A stretch of 64,000 bases of DNA, taken from positions 38,763-102,762 of the forward strand of contig NZ_JAAQPH010000021.1 of assembly GCF_011683915.1 (NCBI RefSeq), given 5' to 3'. Shown here in pieces: positions 54,996 through 62,152 of the stretch (position 1 is its first letter; each line of letters starts with the position of its first letter). A program made the translations under genes and the position numbers. The stretch is from Pelagibius litoralis (GTDB lineage: Bacteria; Pseudomonadota; Alphaproteobacteria; Kiloniellales; Kiloniellaceae). Under the pieces are notes generated by a model, which did no database searches, was not told the DNA's origin, and saw nothing but the letters and a program-made list of their open reading frames with translations.

Positions 54996-55011
54996 GCAAT
55001 TTTCGCGCCAA
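54996..55011 (-). promoter_or_regulatory. Sigma-54 promoter of the kinase-regulator operon
   Basis: On the minus strand TTGGCGCGAAAATTGC fits the -24/-12 consensus with one change (G for A in TGGCAC) and exactly ten bases between GG and GC. It starts five bases after the GTPase stop and about 100 bases before the histidine kinase ATG. Confidence 0.7.
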
Positions 55012-55016
55012 GTGTC

Positions 55017-55538
55017 CTAGGCTCCGATCTCGAGAATTCTACTGGCAAGCACGTGAAAGAGCTCGGGCACCGCCGCCCCGGTTGCTGCAGAGGTATGCAA
55101 AGCACGGCCGCCGAACTGATCCGTGAGCACCCGACCATCCGGCGCGCTTTCGACCGAATCCAGCAGGTCGACTTTGTTGAGCGCAAATACAACCGGACGG
55201 CCCGGCTGAACCTTCAGAAAATGCTCCGCATGCGCGGCCATCGACTCCAGTGCATCGGGCCGGGTGACATCGCCTACAACCAAGGCGCCAGCCGCGCCGC
55301 GAAGGTAGGTGTTCAGGAGCTCGACCTTTTGCTGGCTTCCTTCGATGTCCCAGAGAATTTGACTAACCGTTTCGAGGCCACCATCCAGCGTTTCCACTTG
55401 GTCGACATACTTGTAAACGTTCACCCCCAGTGTGGCTTGGTAGTCTTCGGTGAACTCTTTGAGCACATAGCGGCGTACCAGCGAGGACTTGCCGACCGCA
55501 AAGGCGCCAACGATACAGATCTTCTTGCTGATGGTCAT
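55017..55538 (-). CDS. Ras/Rab-like small GTPase
   Basis: A 173-residue single-domain GTPase of the Ras superfamily. P-loop IVGAFAVGKSS (G1), switch-I Thr in QATLGVN, G3 as WDIEGSQQK, G4 NKVD and G5 TSAATG are all present. The position of Ras Gln61 is Ser, with Gln one place later, so intrinsic hydrolysis may be low. No C-terminal Cys for lipidation. The ATG lies seven bases after the OmpA-type gene stop. Bacterial relatives are of largely unknown function apart from MglA. The neighbouring OmpA-type protein is the probable partner. Confidence 0.9.
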   Translation of the reverse strand: MTISKKICIVGAFAVGKSSLVRRYVLKEFTEDYQATLGVNVYKYVDQVETLDGGLETVSQILWDIEGSQQKVELLNTYLRGAAGALVVGDVTRPDALESMAAHAEHFLKVQPGRPVVFALNKVDLLDSVESAPDGRVLTDQFGGRALHTSAATGAAVPELFHVLASRILEIGA

Positions 55539-55545
55539 TTGCCGC

Positions 55546-57240
55546 CTAGCCCTCGTCCGGTAAGACGACCTCGAACTCCACACGTCGGTTCTCACTGTCG
55601 ACGCCGCTGGAACTGCTGAGCGGCCGCTCAGCTGCACGACCGACGGTAAGCAGCCGGCTCTCAGGCAAGCCCAGCCCAGATAGAAGACGCGAGATGTCCC
55701 TTGCGCGGTCTTGCGAAACCCGGAGATTTTGCGCCGGGCTGCCGGCACTGTCGGAGTATCCGACCACACGTAGGCGCAGCGCCGCCGGTGCCCTCCCCAT
55801 TAGTCCCGCAAGCGCGCGAAGCTTCGCTTGCGCGCGGTCTGGGTTCCTTAAGGTGGTTCCCGCAGAGAAAAAGACCGCCTCCCGCGAAACCCAAACCTGA
55901 AGCCGGTCGGTTTCGCTCGGTCTTGCCAGCTCAAGCGGCACAAGTCGATCGTCCAGAATGCTTAAGCGATCGTCGACCCGCGTCAACTCTTCTTCCTGTA
56001 GATCCGCCAGCCGCTGGTCCACTGTTTCTAGTGCCTGACGAAGACCAGACACATCGGTCGTTGGCAGAACGGCAATGGTAAATGCGGTCTCGATCTCCGG
56101 CAGCGCTTCGGAAAGAGCCCGTACTAGCCCAGCCCGCGCAGCCTCGTCCGGCAGAAAGCCCGTGACATGAAGCCTTTCCGTATCCGGGTCCAGACGCGCG
56201 TTGACCGGATAGCCTTGCAAGACAGCTGTCCTCGCGATCGCATCATGCGCTGTGATCTCAATATCCGAGAATCGCCACGCTTGATAGCCGTGATAGCCGA
56301 ACCAACCGACAAGAATGACGGCGACAAGCCCGGCCACGGCTGGCCCCTTGTAGGAGCGACCGCGAAATTTGTTCCGGCGGGCCTCGTCCAAGGCGCCGAA
56401 GCGGCGCTGCAGGTCTTCGATCAGGGCCTTACGGTCGGCATTATCAAGTGCGCCGTCATAGCCGCGCAGGACGTCGCCCCAGGTCTCGACGAAACTACAG
56501 AACAGGGCCTCAAGCGCCGCCTCAAAAGCTGCGGGTGCCGAACCCTTCGCCTGCACGGCCAGAATGATCGCCGGCGAAGTTCTCAGGAAAAGCTCCGAGG
56601 TGCCGAAACTCAGCGTCCTCAACTCGTCTGAGCTCGAGTTCCCCATCGCATCACGCGTGAAAGTCATAATCGCGGTCAGCATACCGCCGACAAGCTCACT
56701 ATCGATTCCCTCGAGCGTTTCCTCAACGTTTCTTGCACGGGCAATCAACAAGCCGGTCTGGCGATGAATGATCAGCAGATCCTGGAATTCGAAGGGTGGA
56801 TTGCCTTGTAGCTGCAGCTCGGCCTCGGAGCGGCCGGTGGCCTTAGCGCGGAGGCGGGTCTTCCAGCGCTCCAGAGAGAAACCCTCATCGAGCTTCTCGT
56901 TGAGGGTTTCCATCATCTCACGAAAAGCATTACCGACCGCTGCGGCGACAAGCCGCCCGGTGATCGGATAGAGTGCGTCAACCATCATGTCAGATGAATT
57001 GCGGATCTCTTCGCGCATTGAGGTCAGAACCAGGGGTGCCATCACCTTTGCCAAGCGGTCATGGTCCTCTACGCCGGCATCCCGCAGTACATCAAGAATC
57101 ACCGCGCGGACGCTCTGACGCAACGCCGGGCTGTCCCCGACCCTGGTCTCAAGCTGCCCACAGCGATCCTTGAGTTCCTCAAGCAGATCAAGCTCGGCCT
57201 CCAGAAGAAGCCGCTTGATCTCCTCCTCAGGCTTTCTCAT
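55546..57240 (-). CDS. OmpA-type peptidoglycan-binding transmembrane protein with longin/roadblock-like N-terminal domain
   Basis: A 564-residue protein. Residues 1-150 are helical (EEIKRLLLEAELDLLEEL; DDxVDALYPITGRLVAAAV type). About 150-265 has alternating strands and helices (FQDLLIIHRQTGLLIARA, LVGGMLTAIMTFTRDAM, IILAVQAKGSAPAAFE) recalling longin or roadblock folds that pair with small GTPases. A single membrane helix near 305-325 follows, then a BON-like stretch and an OmpA C-terminal domain (VVGYSDSAG, NLRVSQDRARD) with the Asp and Arg that hold diaminopimelate. So the cytoplasmic half could meet the GTPase and the periplasmic half the cell wall (inference). Confidence 0.85.
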   Translation of the reverse strand: MRKPEEEIKRLLLEAELDLLEELKDRCGQLETRVGDSPALRQSVRAVILDVLRDAGVEDHDRLAKVMAPLVLTSMREEIRNSSDMMVDALYPITGRLVAAAVGNAFREMMETLNEKLDEGFSLERWKTRLRAKATGRSEAELQLQGNPPFEFQDLLIIHRQTGLLIARARNVEETLEGIDSELVGGMLTAIMTFTRDAMGNSSSDELRTLSFGTSELFLRTSPAIILAVQAKGSAPAAFEAALEALFCSFVETWGDVLRGYDGALDNADRKALIEDLQRRFGALDEARRNKFRGRSYKGPAVAGLVAVILVGWFGYHGYQAWRFSDIEITAHDAIARTAVLQGYPVNARLDPDTERLHVTGFLPDEAARAGLVRALSEALPEIETAFTIAVLPTTDVSGLRQALETVDQRLADLQEEELTRVDDRLSILDDRLVPLELARPSETDRLQVWVSREAVFFSAGTTLRNPDRAQAKLRALAGLMGRAPAALRLRVVGYSDSAGSPAQNLRVSQDRARDISRLLSGLGLPESRLLTVGRAAERPLSSSSGVDSENRRVEFEVVLPDEG

Positions 57241-57805
57241 CCGGCTGGCCGTTCAGCAGACCACTGAGGGACTTCTCGATCTTGCTGAGGGTTGGGTCTC
57301 CTTTCAGACGCATGCCTACTTCTATCAGCTGGTCGCCCAGATTGAGATTGCCTGCTTTGTCGCGATCCAAGCGATCGACGGCGTTGGCCAGCTCGTCTCG
57401 AACTGCTTCGAGATCCCTTTCAAAGCGTTCGCCCTGCTCTTGTATATCCCTGCTAAGGCGATCATCCAAACCATTGATCATCTCGGTCAGCTCCCGGCCA
57501 CCGGCGGCAATCTCTTCCCTCGCCGTGGACTCTACTTGGCCGAGTTTCTGTATAAGCTGATCCAGGCGAGCGTTCAGATCAGTTGACAGTTTGTCCATCT
57601 TTCTGTCGAAGGTCGCCTGTGCCTTCTCCAAACGCTGGGCCGCTTCAGTGCTCTTCCGCTCGATCAGGTTCTCCAGTCGCGTGTTGCGGCTTTCCTGATC
57701 ACGTTGTGCGGCGCCGAACAGAATCTCTCGGATCTGGTCGATGTTTCCGCTGTTTCCGAGCTCGCTTTCAATGGACTTGTCCGCTTTTATCGTGGGCTTT
57801 GCCAT
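57227..57805 (-). CDS. Coiled-coil protein of the GTPase operon
   Basis: A 192-residue protein dominated by heptads from about residue 25 to 150 (RLEKAQATFDRKMDKLSTDL, ELTEMINGLDDRLSRDIQEQ). The C-terminal 40 residues (DQLIEVGMRLKGDPTLSKIEKSLSGLL) look globular. No membrane segment or signal. ATG 57805 has AAAGGG upstream; a GTG at 57841 would lengthen it by 12 residues. Its stop lies inside the start of the OmpA-type gene (14-base overlap), so it is the first gene of the coiled-coil/OmpA/GTPase operon and could be a scaffold or GTPase effector. Confidence 0.8.
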   Translation of the reverse strand: MAKPTIKADKSIESELGNSGNIDQIREILFGAAQRDQESRNTRLENLIERKSTEAAQRLEKAQATFDRKMDKLSTDLNARLDQLIQKLGQVESTAREEIAAGGRELTEMINGLDDRLSRDIQEQGERFERDLEAVRDELANAVDRLDRDKAGNLNLGDQLIEVGMRLKGDPTLSKIEKSLSGLLNGQPDEKA

Positions 57806-58114
57806 CTCCACCCTTTCTTTTAAAAAAACAGGAAACAACACCAGACAGCCAATTGAAACAGCTAAAAATCTGCTGGGAAGGGCAAAGCTCGAAATAGCTC
57901 TCCCAATCGCTCCTTACCCTAACGCAAAACGATACGGCCTCTCCTCCAAACCCACAAACTCAATATACGCGAACATCAAATTGTATTATTAATCTTAAGG
58001 TAGATGTCACGGACCCACTCCAGATCGAGTCCGATACTCGCCGGAGCGCCAGGTATACTGGCAATCGTGCCTTGGGCTTTGTCACAAACCGGAGTGTACC
58101 AGAGGAGCTGATCT

Positions 58115-58920
58115 GGTGCCGTCAGACAAACTTGACCTAGCCAGCGAAGCATGGAGACCTCTGGCACTCAGCTCGCCAGAAGACGCCACTCGGCCAGGGC
58201 GGCGTACCGGGTCTGCTTGAAGATTTCGCGGCGATTGAGATGACGATCGTGGTTGAAATGGTTGCAAATCGAAGCGTGGACAGAAGCGAACTTCTGTAGG
58301 GTATTGATGTCCCGAAACCGAGCCATGGCACCTTCGCGTCGTCGGAACGGTTGATGGGAGTTCTCAGCCCGATTGTTGAGCCAGCGACCACACACATGGC
58401 GTCCCACGAGCCCAAGGGCCTTGATCGCAGCGCCATAAGATCGCAGCCGGTCGGTCACCAGCATCCACGGCCGGCCATAGCGTTTCATCGTCCGCTTCAA
58501 AAACGTCAGCGCAGCTTTGCGGTCCCGACGTCTGCTAGCGAAGACCTCGAGCACCTCGCCCTCGTGATCGACAGCACGCCAAAGATAGTGCGTCTCGCCG
58601 TTGATCCGCACGAACACTTCGTCCAGGTGCCAACGCCAGTGCGAAAACGATCTGTGGTGAAGGCGCCGTCTCCTGATCTCAGCTGCGAACATCGGGCCGA
58701 AGCGGTTCCACCAGAACCGGACAGTTTCATGGCAGATGCCGATACCGCGCTCGAAGAGCAGGTCTTCGACCTGCCTGAGCGACAAGAGATAGCGGACATA
58801 AAGCATCACCGCGAGGCGGATCACTTCGGGTGTGCTGTTGAAATAGCGGAAGGGATTTTGCATGGCCGGAGGCTACGAGAGCCATATCACCAGCTCAAGC
58901 TGTTTTGCTCTGACACTGCC
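58115..58920 (-). mobile_element. IS6-family element, apparently complete
   Basis: Imperfect terminal repeats are seen. The left end reads GGTGCCGTCAGACAAA and the right end, on the minus strand, GGCAGTGTCAGAGCAAA. They enclose one intact transposase. No 8-bp duplication is evident next to these ends, so boundaries may be off by a few bases or the element took part in replicon fusion. Confidence 0.72.
58168..58863 (-). CDS. IS6-family transposase (intact)
   Basis: A 231-residue DDE transposase. The N-terminal helix-turn-helix (LSLRQVEDLLFERGIGICHE) precedes the catalytic core with the first Asp in WHLDEVFV, the second in VTDRLRSYGAA and the Glu in NNRAENSHQPFRRRE. All three are present. It is the intact counterpart of the broken copies at 16 kb and 45 kb, though not identical to either. 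Start ATG 58863. Confidence 0.93.
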   Translation of the reverse strand: MQNPFRYFNSTPEVIRLAVMLYVRYLLSLRQVEDLLFERGIGICHETVRFWWNRFGPMFAAEIRRRRLHHRSFSHWRWHLDEVFVRINGETHYLWRAVDHEGEVLEVFASRRRDRKAALTFLKRTMKRYGRPWMLVTDRLRSYGAAIKALGLVGRHVCGRWLNNRAENSHQPFRRREGAMARFRDINTLQKFASVHASICNHFNHDRHLNRREIFKQTRYAALAEWRLLAS

Positions 58921-58965
58921 CCCATGAGCGAACCAAGCTCCTTTTCCGGGAAAAGGAGCTGACAC

Positions 58966-59592
58966 ATGAGTACTTTCCTATGCGGCCAGTCCGGCAAGGT
59001 TCCTTAGAACAAAGGCAGGCTGACCGGCTAGAAGCCACCGCTCAAACGTAAGGAGATCTGGGCCATTCGAGTACGGTTACAGCTGGCCGACCGGACAAGA
59101 GATCTTGCCCTCTTCAATCTAGCAATAGATAGCAAGCTACGGAGCTGCGATCTTGTGCGGCTGCGTGTCACGGACCTTGCCCACGGAGGGCGGGTCGCGC
59201 CGCGGGCAACGATTGTTCAGAGGAAGACGGGCCGGCCGGTTCAGTTTGAGATCACGGAGCCGACCCGGGATGCGGTGGTGGCTTGGATCGAACGCGCACG
59301 ACTGACAGCCGATGATTTCCTCTTTCCGAGCCGCATGCGGCGGTCTCCGCATCTCTCCACCCGCCAGTATTCTCGAATTGTGAAGTCTTGGACCGCGAGT
59401 ATCGGCCTTGACCCTCATTAGTACGGTACTCATTCGTTGCGGCGGACAAAGGCCACCCTGATTTATAGGCGGACCAAGAATCTCCGGGCGGTGCAGTTGC
59501 TGCTATGCCACACCAAACTGGAGAGCACCGTTAGGTACCTCGGCATTGAGGTCGATGATGCCCTTGAAATAGCGGAGCAAACAGAGGTCTGA
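58966..59592 (+). pseudogene. Tyrosine recombinase with three in-frame amber codons
   Basis: One frame of 209 codons matches the small site-specific integrases common in alphaproteobacteria (KEIWAIRVRLQLADRTRDLA, LFNLAIDSKLRSCDLVRLR, DDFLFPSRM, YGTHSLRRTKATLIYRRTK, LLCHTKLESTVRYLG). The catalytic HxxR region (THSLRR) and Tyr are present. Three TAG codons interrupt it, after GKVP, after GRLTG and after GLDPH, each where Gln (CAG) could have stood. The frame is otherwise unbroken. Confidence 0.88.
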
Positions 59593-59807
59593 TGCGGTGC
59601 AGTGGGAGGCGGCCGTCAAAGACGGTCGCTTCCCGGCCAGGAACGGCCATTTTTGACGGGTGCCACAATGACCACATTGAGCCCTCACAGCCCAATGCTG
59701 CGGCGTAAACGAAGGTCAGCCTTCGCGCCTACTGTGGAATATCGCTTCACGGCACTATGCTTGGGTGGCTCCAGAACCGGCAGTCAGCGAAGGACGCAGG
59801 AATCTGA

Positions 59808-60593
59808 GTGACGATTCCCGAACCAAGGACGATCCGTCTTCGAGACCACCGTAGCGGGGTTGTCGAACTGTTCGTTGCCGAGCCCGACGATCAGCGGGGT
59901 GAGCGTAGGCCGGCGCTGCTGATCGTGCACGGTCACCAGTTCCCCGAACGTCCCGGCGGGCGCGGACGGCTGACGCCTCCGCTGATCGAGCGGCTGACGG
60001 GACGGGGCTGGATCGCGGCGGCGGTCTCGCAACCAGGTTACGGTGGCAGTTCGGGTCCGCCCGACTGTTGCGGACCGCGGACCCAGGCTGCCTTGCGCAT
60101 CGCGTTCCGGCACCTGGTCGAGCGCGGAGCGGACCCCACACGGTCCATCGTCTGGGGCATCAGTCGCGGCGCAGTCGCCGCATCATGCGCATTCGTGGAT
60201 GGGGCGCCCGAGCCAGGCGTGCTAGTTCTGCAAAGCGGCACGTATGACATGGAGGGGTGGGTATCGTGGGTTCGCGCCGGTGCGCCCGGAGGCAATGCTG
60301 AGCTGGCGAACGCAATCCTAGCGAACCAGGAGCGAGAGGCGGGTCGGAACCTCGACGCCTTGCGCGCTCGCTCAGGGGTCGTTCAAGCGCCGCGCGGACG
60401 CTGCGACGTTCTGATCGTCCACGGGGCACGGGATCCGCAGGCTCCGTCTGAGGATCGCGCGCGCATGCTTGCGGCGTTGCAACTGGCGGGACGGCGCGTG
60501 GAAACCGCAGTCATGCCGGAGGGCGAGCATGCACTGCCGCCACGATTCGCCATGGAGGCGCTTGCGGAACACTGGCCGCACCTGGCGCCATAA
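59808..60593 (+). CDS. Alpha/beta-hydrolase family protein
   Basis: A 261-residue cytoplasmic alpha/beta-hydrolase. Oxyanion region LLIVHGHQFPERPGG, nucleophile elbow WGISRGAV (GxSxG), Asp in VHGARDPQAP and His in EGEHALPP form a complete triad. The start is a GTG at 59808 with AGGAA eight bases upstream. It is richer in GC and Arg than its neighbours, suggesting separate origin. It stands alone between the dead integrase and a GFA-family gene. Substrate unknown; a dienelactone-hydrolase or acyl-esterase role is possible. Confidence 0.87.
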   Translation: MTIPEPRTIRLRDHRSGVVELFVAEPDDQRGERRPALLIVHGHQFPERPGGRGRLTPPLIERLTGRGWIAAAVSQPGYGGSSGPPDCCGPRTQAALRIAFRHLVERGADPTRSIVWGISRGAVAASCAFVDGAPEPGVLVLQSGTYDMEGWVSWVRAGAPGGNAELANAILANQEREAGRNLDALRARSGVVQAPRGRCDVLIVHGARDPQAPSEDRARMLAALQLAGRRVETAVMPEGEHALPPRFAMEALAEHWPHLAP

Positions 60594-60898
60594 CCGACCC
60601 GCGCTGCACCCGAATGGCAGCTTGGTCCGCTTTAGCCGTTGTTCAGATGCCTGTGGTCAACGACCGCTTCGGGTCGCTTGCGCCATCTACATTGGCCAGG
60701 AGCGGTCATGTTTTGGAACCCCGCTTTCGGCCTCCATGGCGGTCAATAGTCGAGTTGGCTGCCTGGGCGGCAGGTTTGGGATCAGAAAGCAGCCGATCGC
60801 ACAACCAGGCACACCTCGCGGCCTTCACCCCCCAACCACTCGTCGCAAACTGTGCTATGGACTGAGACGTAGTACCTACTAGAAGTTGGAGAAAGAGA
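60594..60898. other. Intergenic region
   Basis: About 300 bases without a gene. A GACCGCTTCGGGTCG-type short element near 60660 resembles repeats common between genes of this group. The last 50 bases should hold the promoter of the GFA-family gene; GGAGAAAGAGA precedes its ATG. Confidence 0.35.
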
Positions 60899-61342
60899 AT
60901 GCATCCTCCTTTCGACGGCGGTTGCCAATGCGGGGCCGTCCGTTACCGGGTAACAAGCGAGGCGGTGGTGATTTATGCCTGTCACTGCACAATCTGCCAA
61001 ACTCAGTCGGGAAGCGCCTTTGGGATGGCGATGCGGGTTCCTACCGAAGATTTTCACTTGTTGAAAGGCGAGCTAAAATGCTTCGAGCGAAGGGCTGATA
61101 GCGGTCAGACCTTCACAAATTCATTTTGCCCGGACTGCGGCACGCGCATTCACCACAAAGCCGACAGAAGCCCTGACCAAGTAAGTCTGAAGCTAGGTAC
61201 ATTGGACGATACGAGCTGGCTTCGTCCGACACACCACGTCTTCGTTCGCAGCGCCCAGCCATGGGTGATCATTCCGCCTGACGCAGCAGCATTGGAGACC
61301 ATGCCGGAAGACCGAAGCTGGTTGTCAGGGAAAAAGACGTAG
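60899..61342 (+). CDS. GFA-family (glutathione-dependent formaldehyde-activating enzyme-like) zinc protein
   Basis: A 147-residue CENP-V/GFA-type protein. It has all zinc cysteines: GGCQCGAVRY and CHCTICQTQSG at the N-terminus, and FCPDCGTRI later. Family members are described as activating formaldehyde with glutathione, but many have other or unknown substrates. GGAGAAAG lies before the ATG. It stands alone. A one-carbon link to demethylation of methoxylated aromatics is possible but unsupported by linkage. Confidence 0.9.
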   Translation: MHPPFDGGCQCGAVRYRVTSEAVVIYACHCTICQTQSGSAFGMAMRVPTEDFHLLKGELKCFERRADSGQTFTNSFCPDCGTRIHHKADRSPDQVSLKLGTLDDTSWLRPTHHVFVRSAQPWVIIPPDAAALETMPEDRSWLSGKKT

Positions 61343-61529
61343 TGTCCTCCGGCACTCAACAGCTTTGTTGCTCGCTGCATCTGGACGGCCGCTATGCGAT
61401 CCCAATTCTGACGTTCGAACCTTCGATCATCAACGTCCCGTAAGGGTCGACTTGAGCCGCTTGTGGTGGCCTCGACTGGCCTTGCTCGACCCATCGCCGT
61501 CGGCGGCAAGGTTCGGCCAGAACCAGTCA

Positions 61530-61571
61530 TTCGTCGAGTTTGCAGCGAATGGCTGGTCTGAGCCCAGAGTT
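61530..61571. repeat. Dispersed intergenic repeat, copy 3
   Basis: About 42 bases similar to 46118-46158, with cores CAGCGAA and TGAGCCCA, in the gap between the GFA gene and the 2H phosphoesterase gene. Confidence 0.65.
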
Positions 61572-62091
61572 ACCCATCTAGGGTGACTGTTTCTAATGAC
61601 CTAAGTTTGCCGGATCGGACAGCTACGACGTCAATTTTCTCGATCGTGCCAGCTATAGGCAACTCTCCAAGTGAAGAGAGTTTTGTCGCCTTCAAAGCTG
61701 ACTGATCTTTATTGGTAGCGACGGTCATGTGCGGTTGGTAAGGGATACCTAATCTCAGCTGAGACCTGTACTTTGCTTGATAAAGCGCCTCGTGCAACGC
61801 AATGACCTGTTCTCGACCTTTACCGCAAAGCAGATAAATTTTATGAGTTTTTTCAATGGAGTCATAGTCCATTTCGAAGCGGTCTAGCGTTACTTGGAAC
61901 TGAGGCATTGCCTCAACGACATCGCGGCAAAGGGTAACGATTTCTTGCGGTTCGACACCCTTCACACCAAACATCAGAGTTAAGTGGGGTGCCACCAGCT
62001 TAGCACGTTCAGGCTCATTTTGCGCACGGAACTGGTCGAGTACTTGTGTGGTGTGAATCTCAAATTTTGGATAGGTCAACACATAGATCAT
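61570..62091 (-). CDS. 2H phosphoesterase (2'-5' RNA ligase-like)
   Basis: A 173-residue protein with the two His-x-Thr-x motifs of the 2H superfamily, PHLTLMFG near residue 35 and PHMTVATN near 125. They face each other in a bilobed fold and act on 2',3'-cyclic or 2'-5' phosphodiester bonds. Between them lies a cyclic-nucleotide-phosphodiesterase-type core (FEMDYDSIEKTHKIYLLCGKG). ATG 62091 is chosen; a start at 62118 adds nine residues. No partner genes. The adjacent IS1182 inserted just upstream and may have altered its promoter. Confidence 0.85.
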   Translation of the reverse strand: MIYVLTYPKFEIHTTQVLDQFRAQNEPERAKLVAPHLTLMFGVKGVEPQEIVTLCRDVVEAMPQFQVTLDRFEMDYDSIEKTHKIYLLCGKGREQVIALHEALYQAKYRSQLRLGIPYQPHMTVATNKDQSALKATKLSSLGELPIAGTIEKIDVVAVRSGKLRSLETVTLDG

Positions 62092-62152
62092 CAGTAAATG
62101 ATGCCATAGGGCTAACACTTTTTGAAGGTACGGCTAAAGTCTGCTTTGTCCG

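Noticed and set aside
58107..58928. 8-bp target duplication around the intact IS6 copy
   Set aside because: The bases next to the proposed ends do not match each other.
9646..59592. Reassignment of TAG as a sense codon, because several broken mobile elements are interrupted by TAG
   Set aside because: Intact genes such as phaC, the BKACE gene and the histidine kinase end in TAG, so it is used as a normal stop; C-to-T decay of CAG explains the cases.
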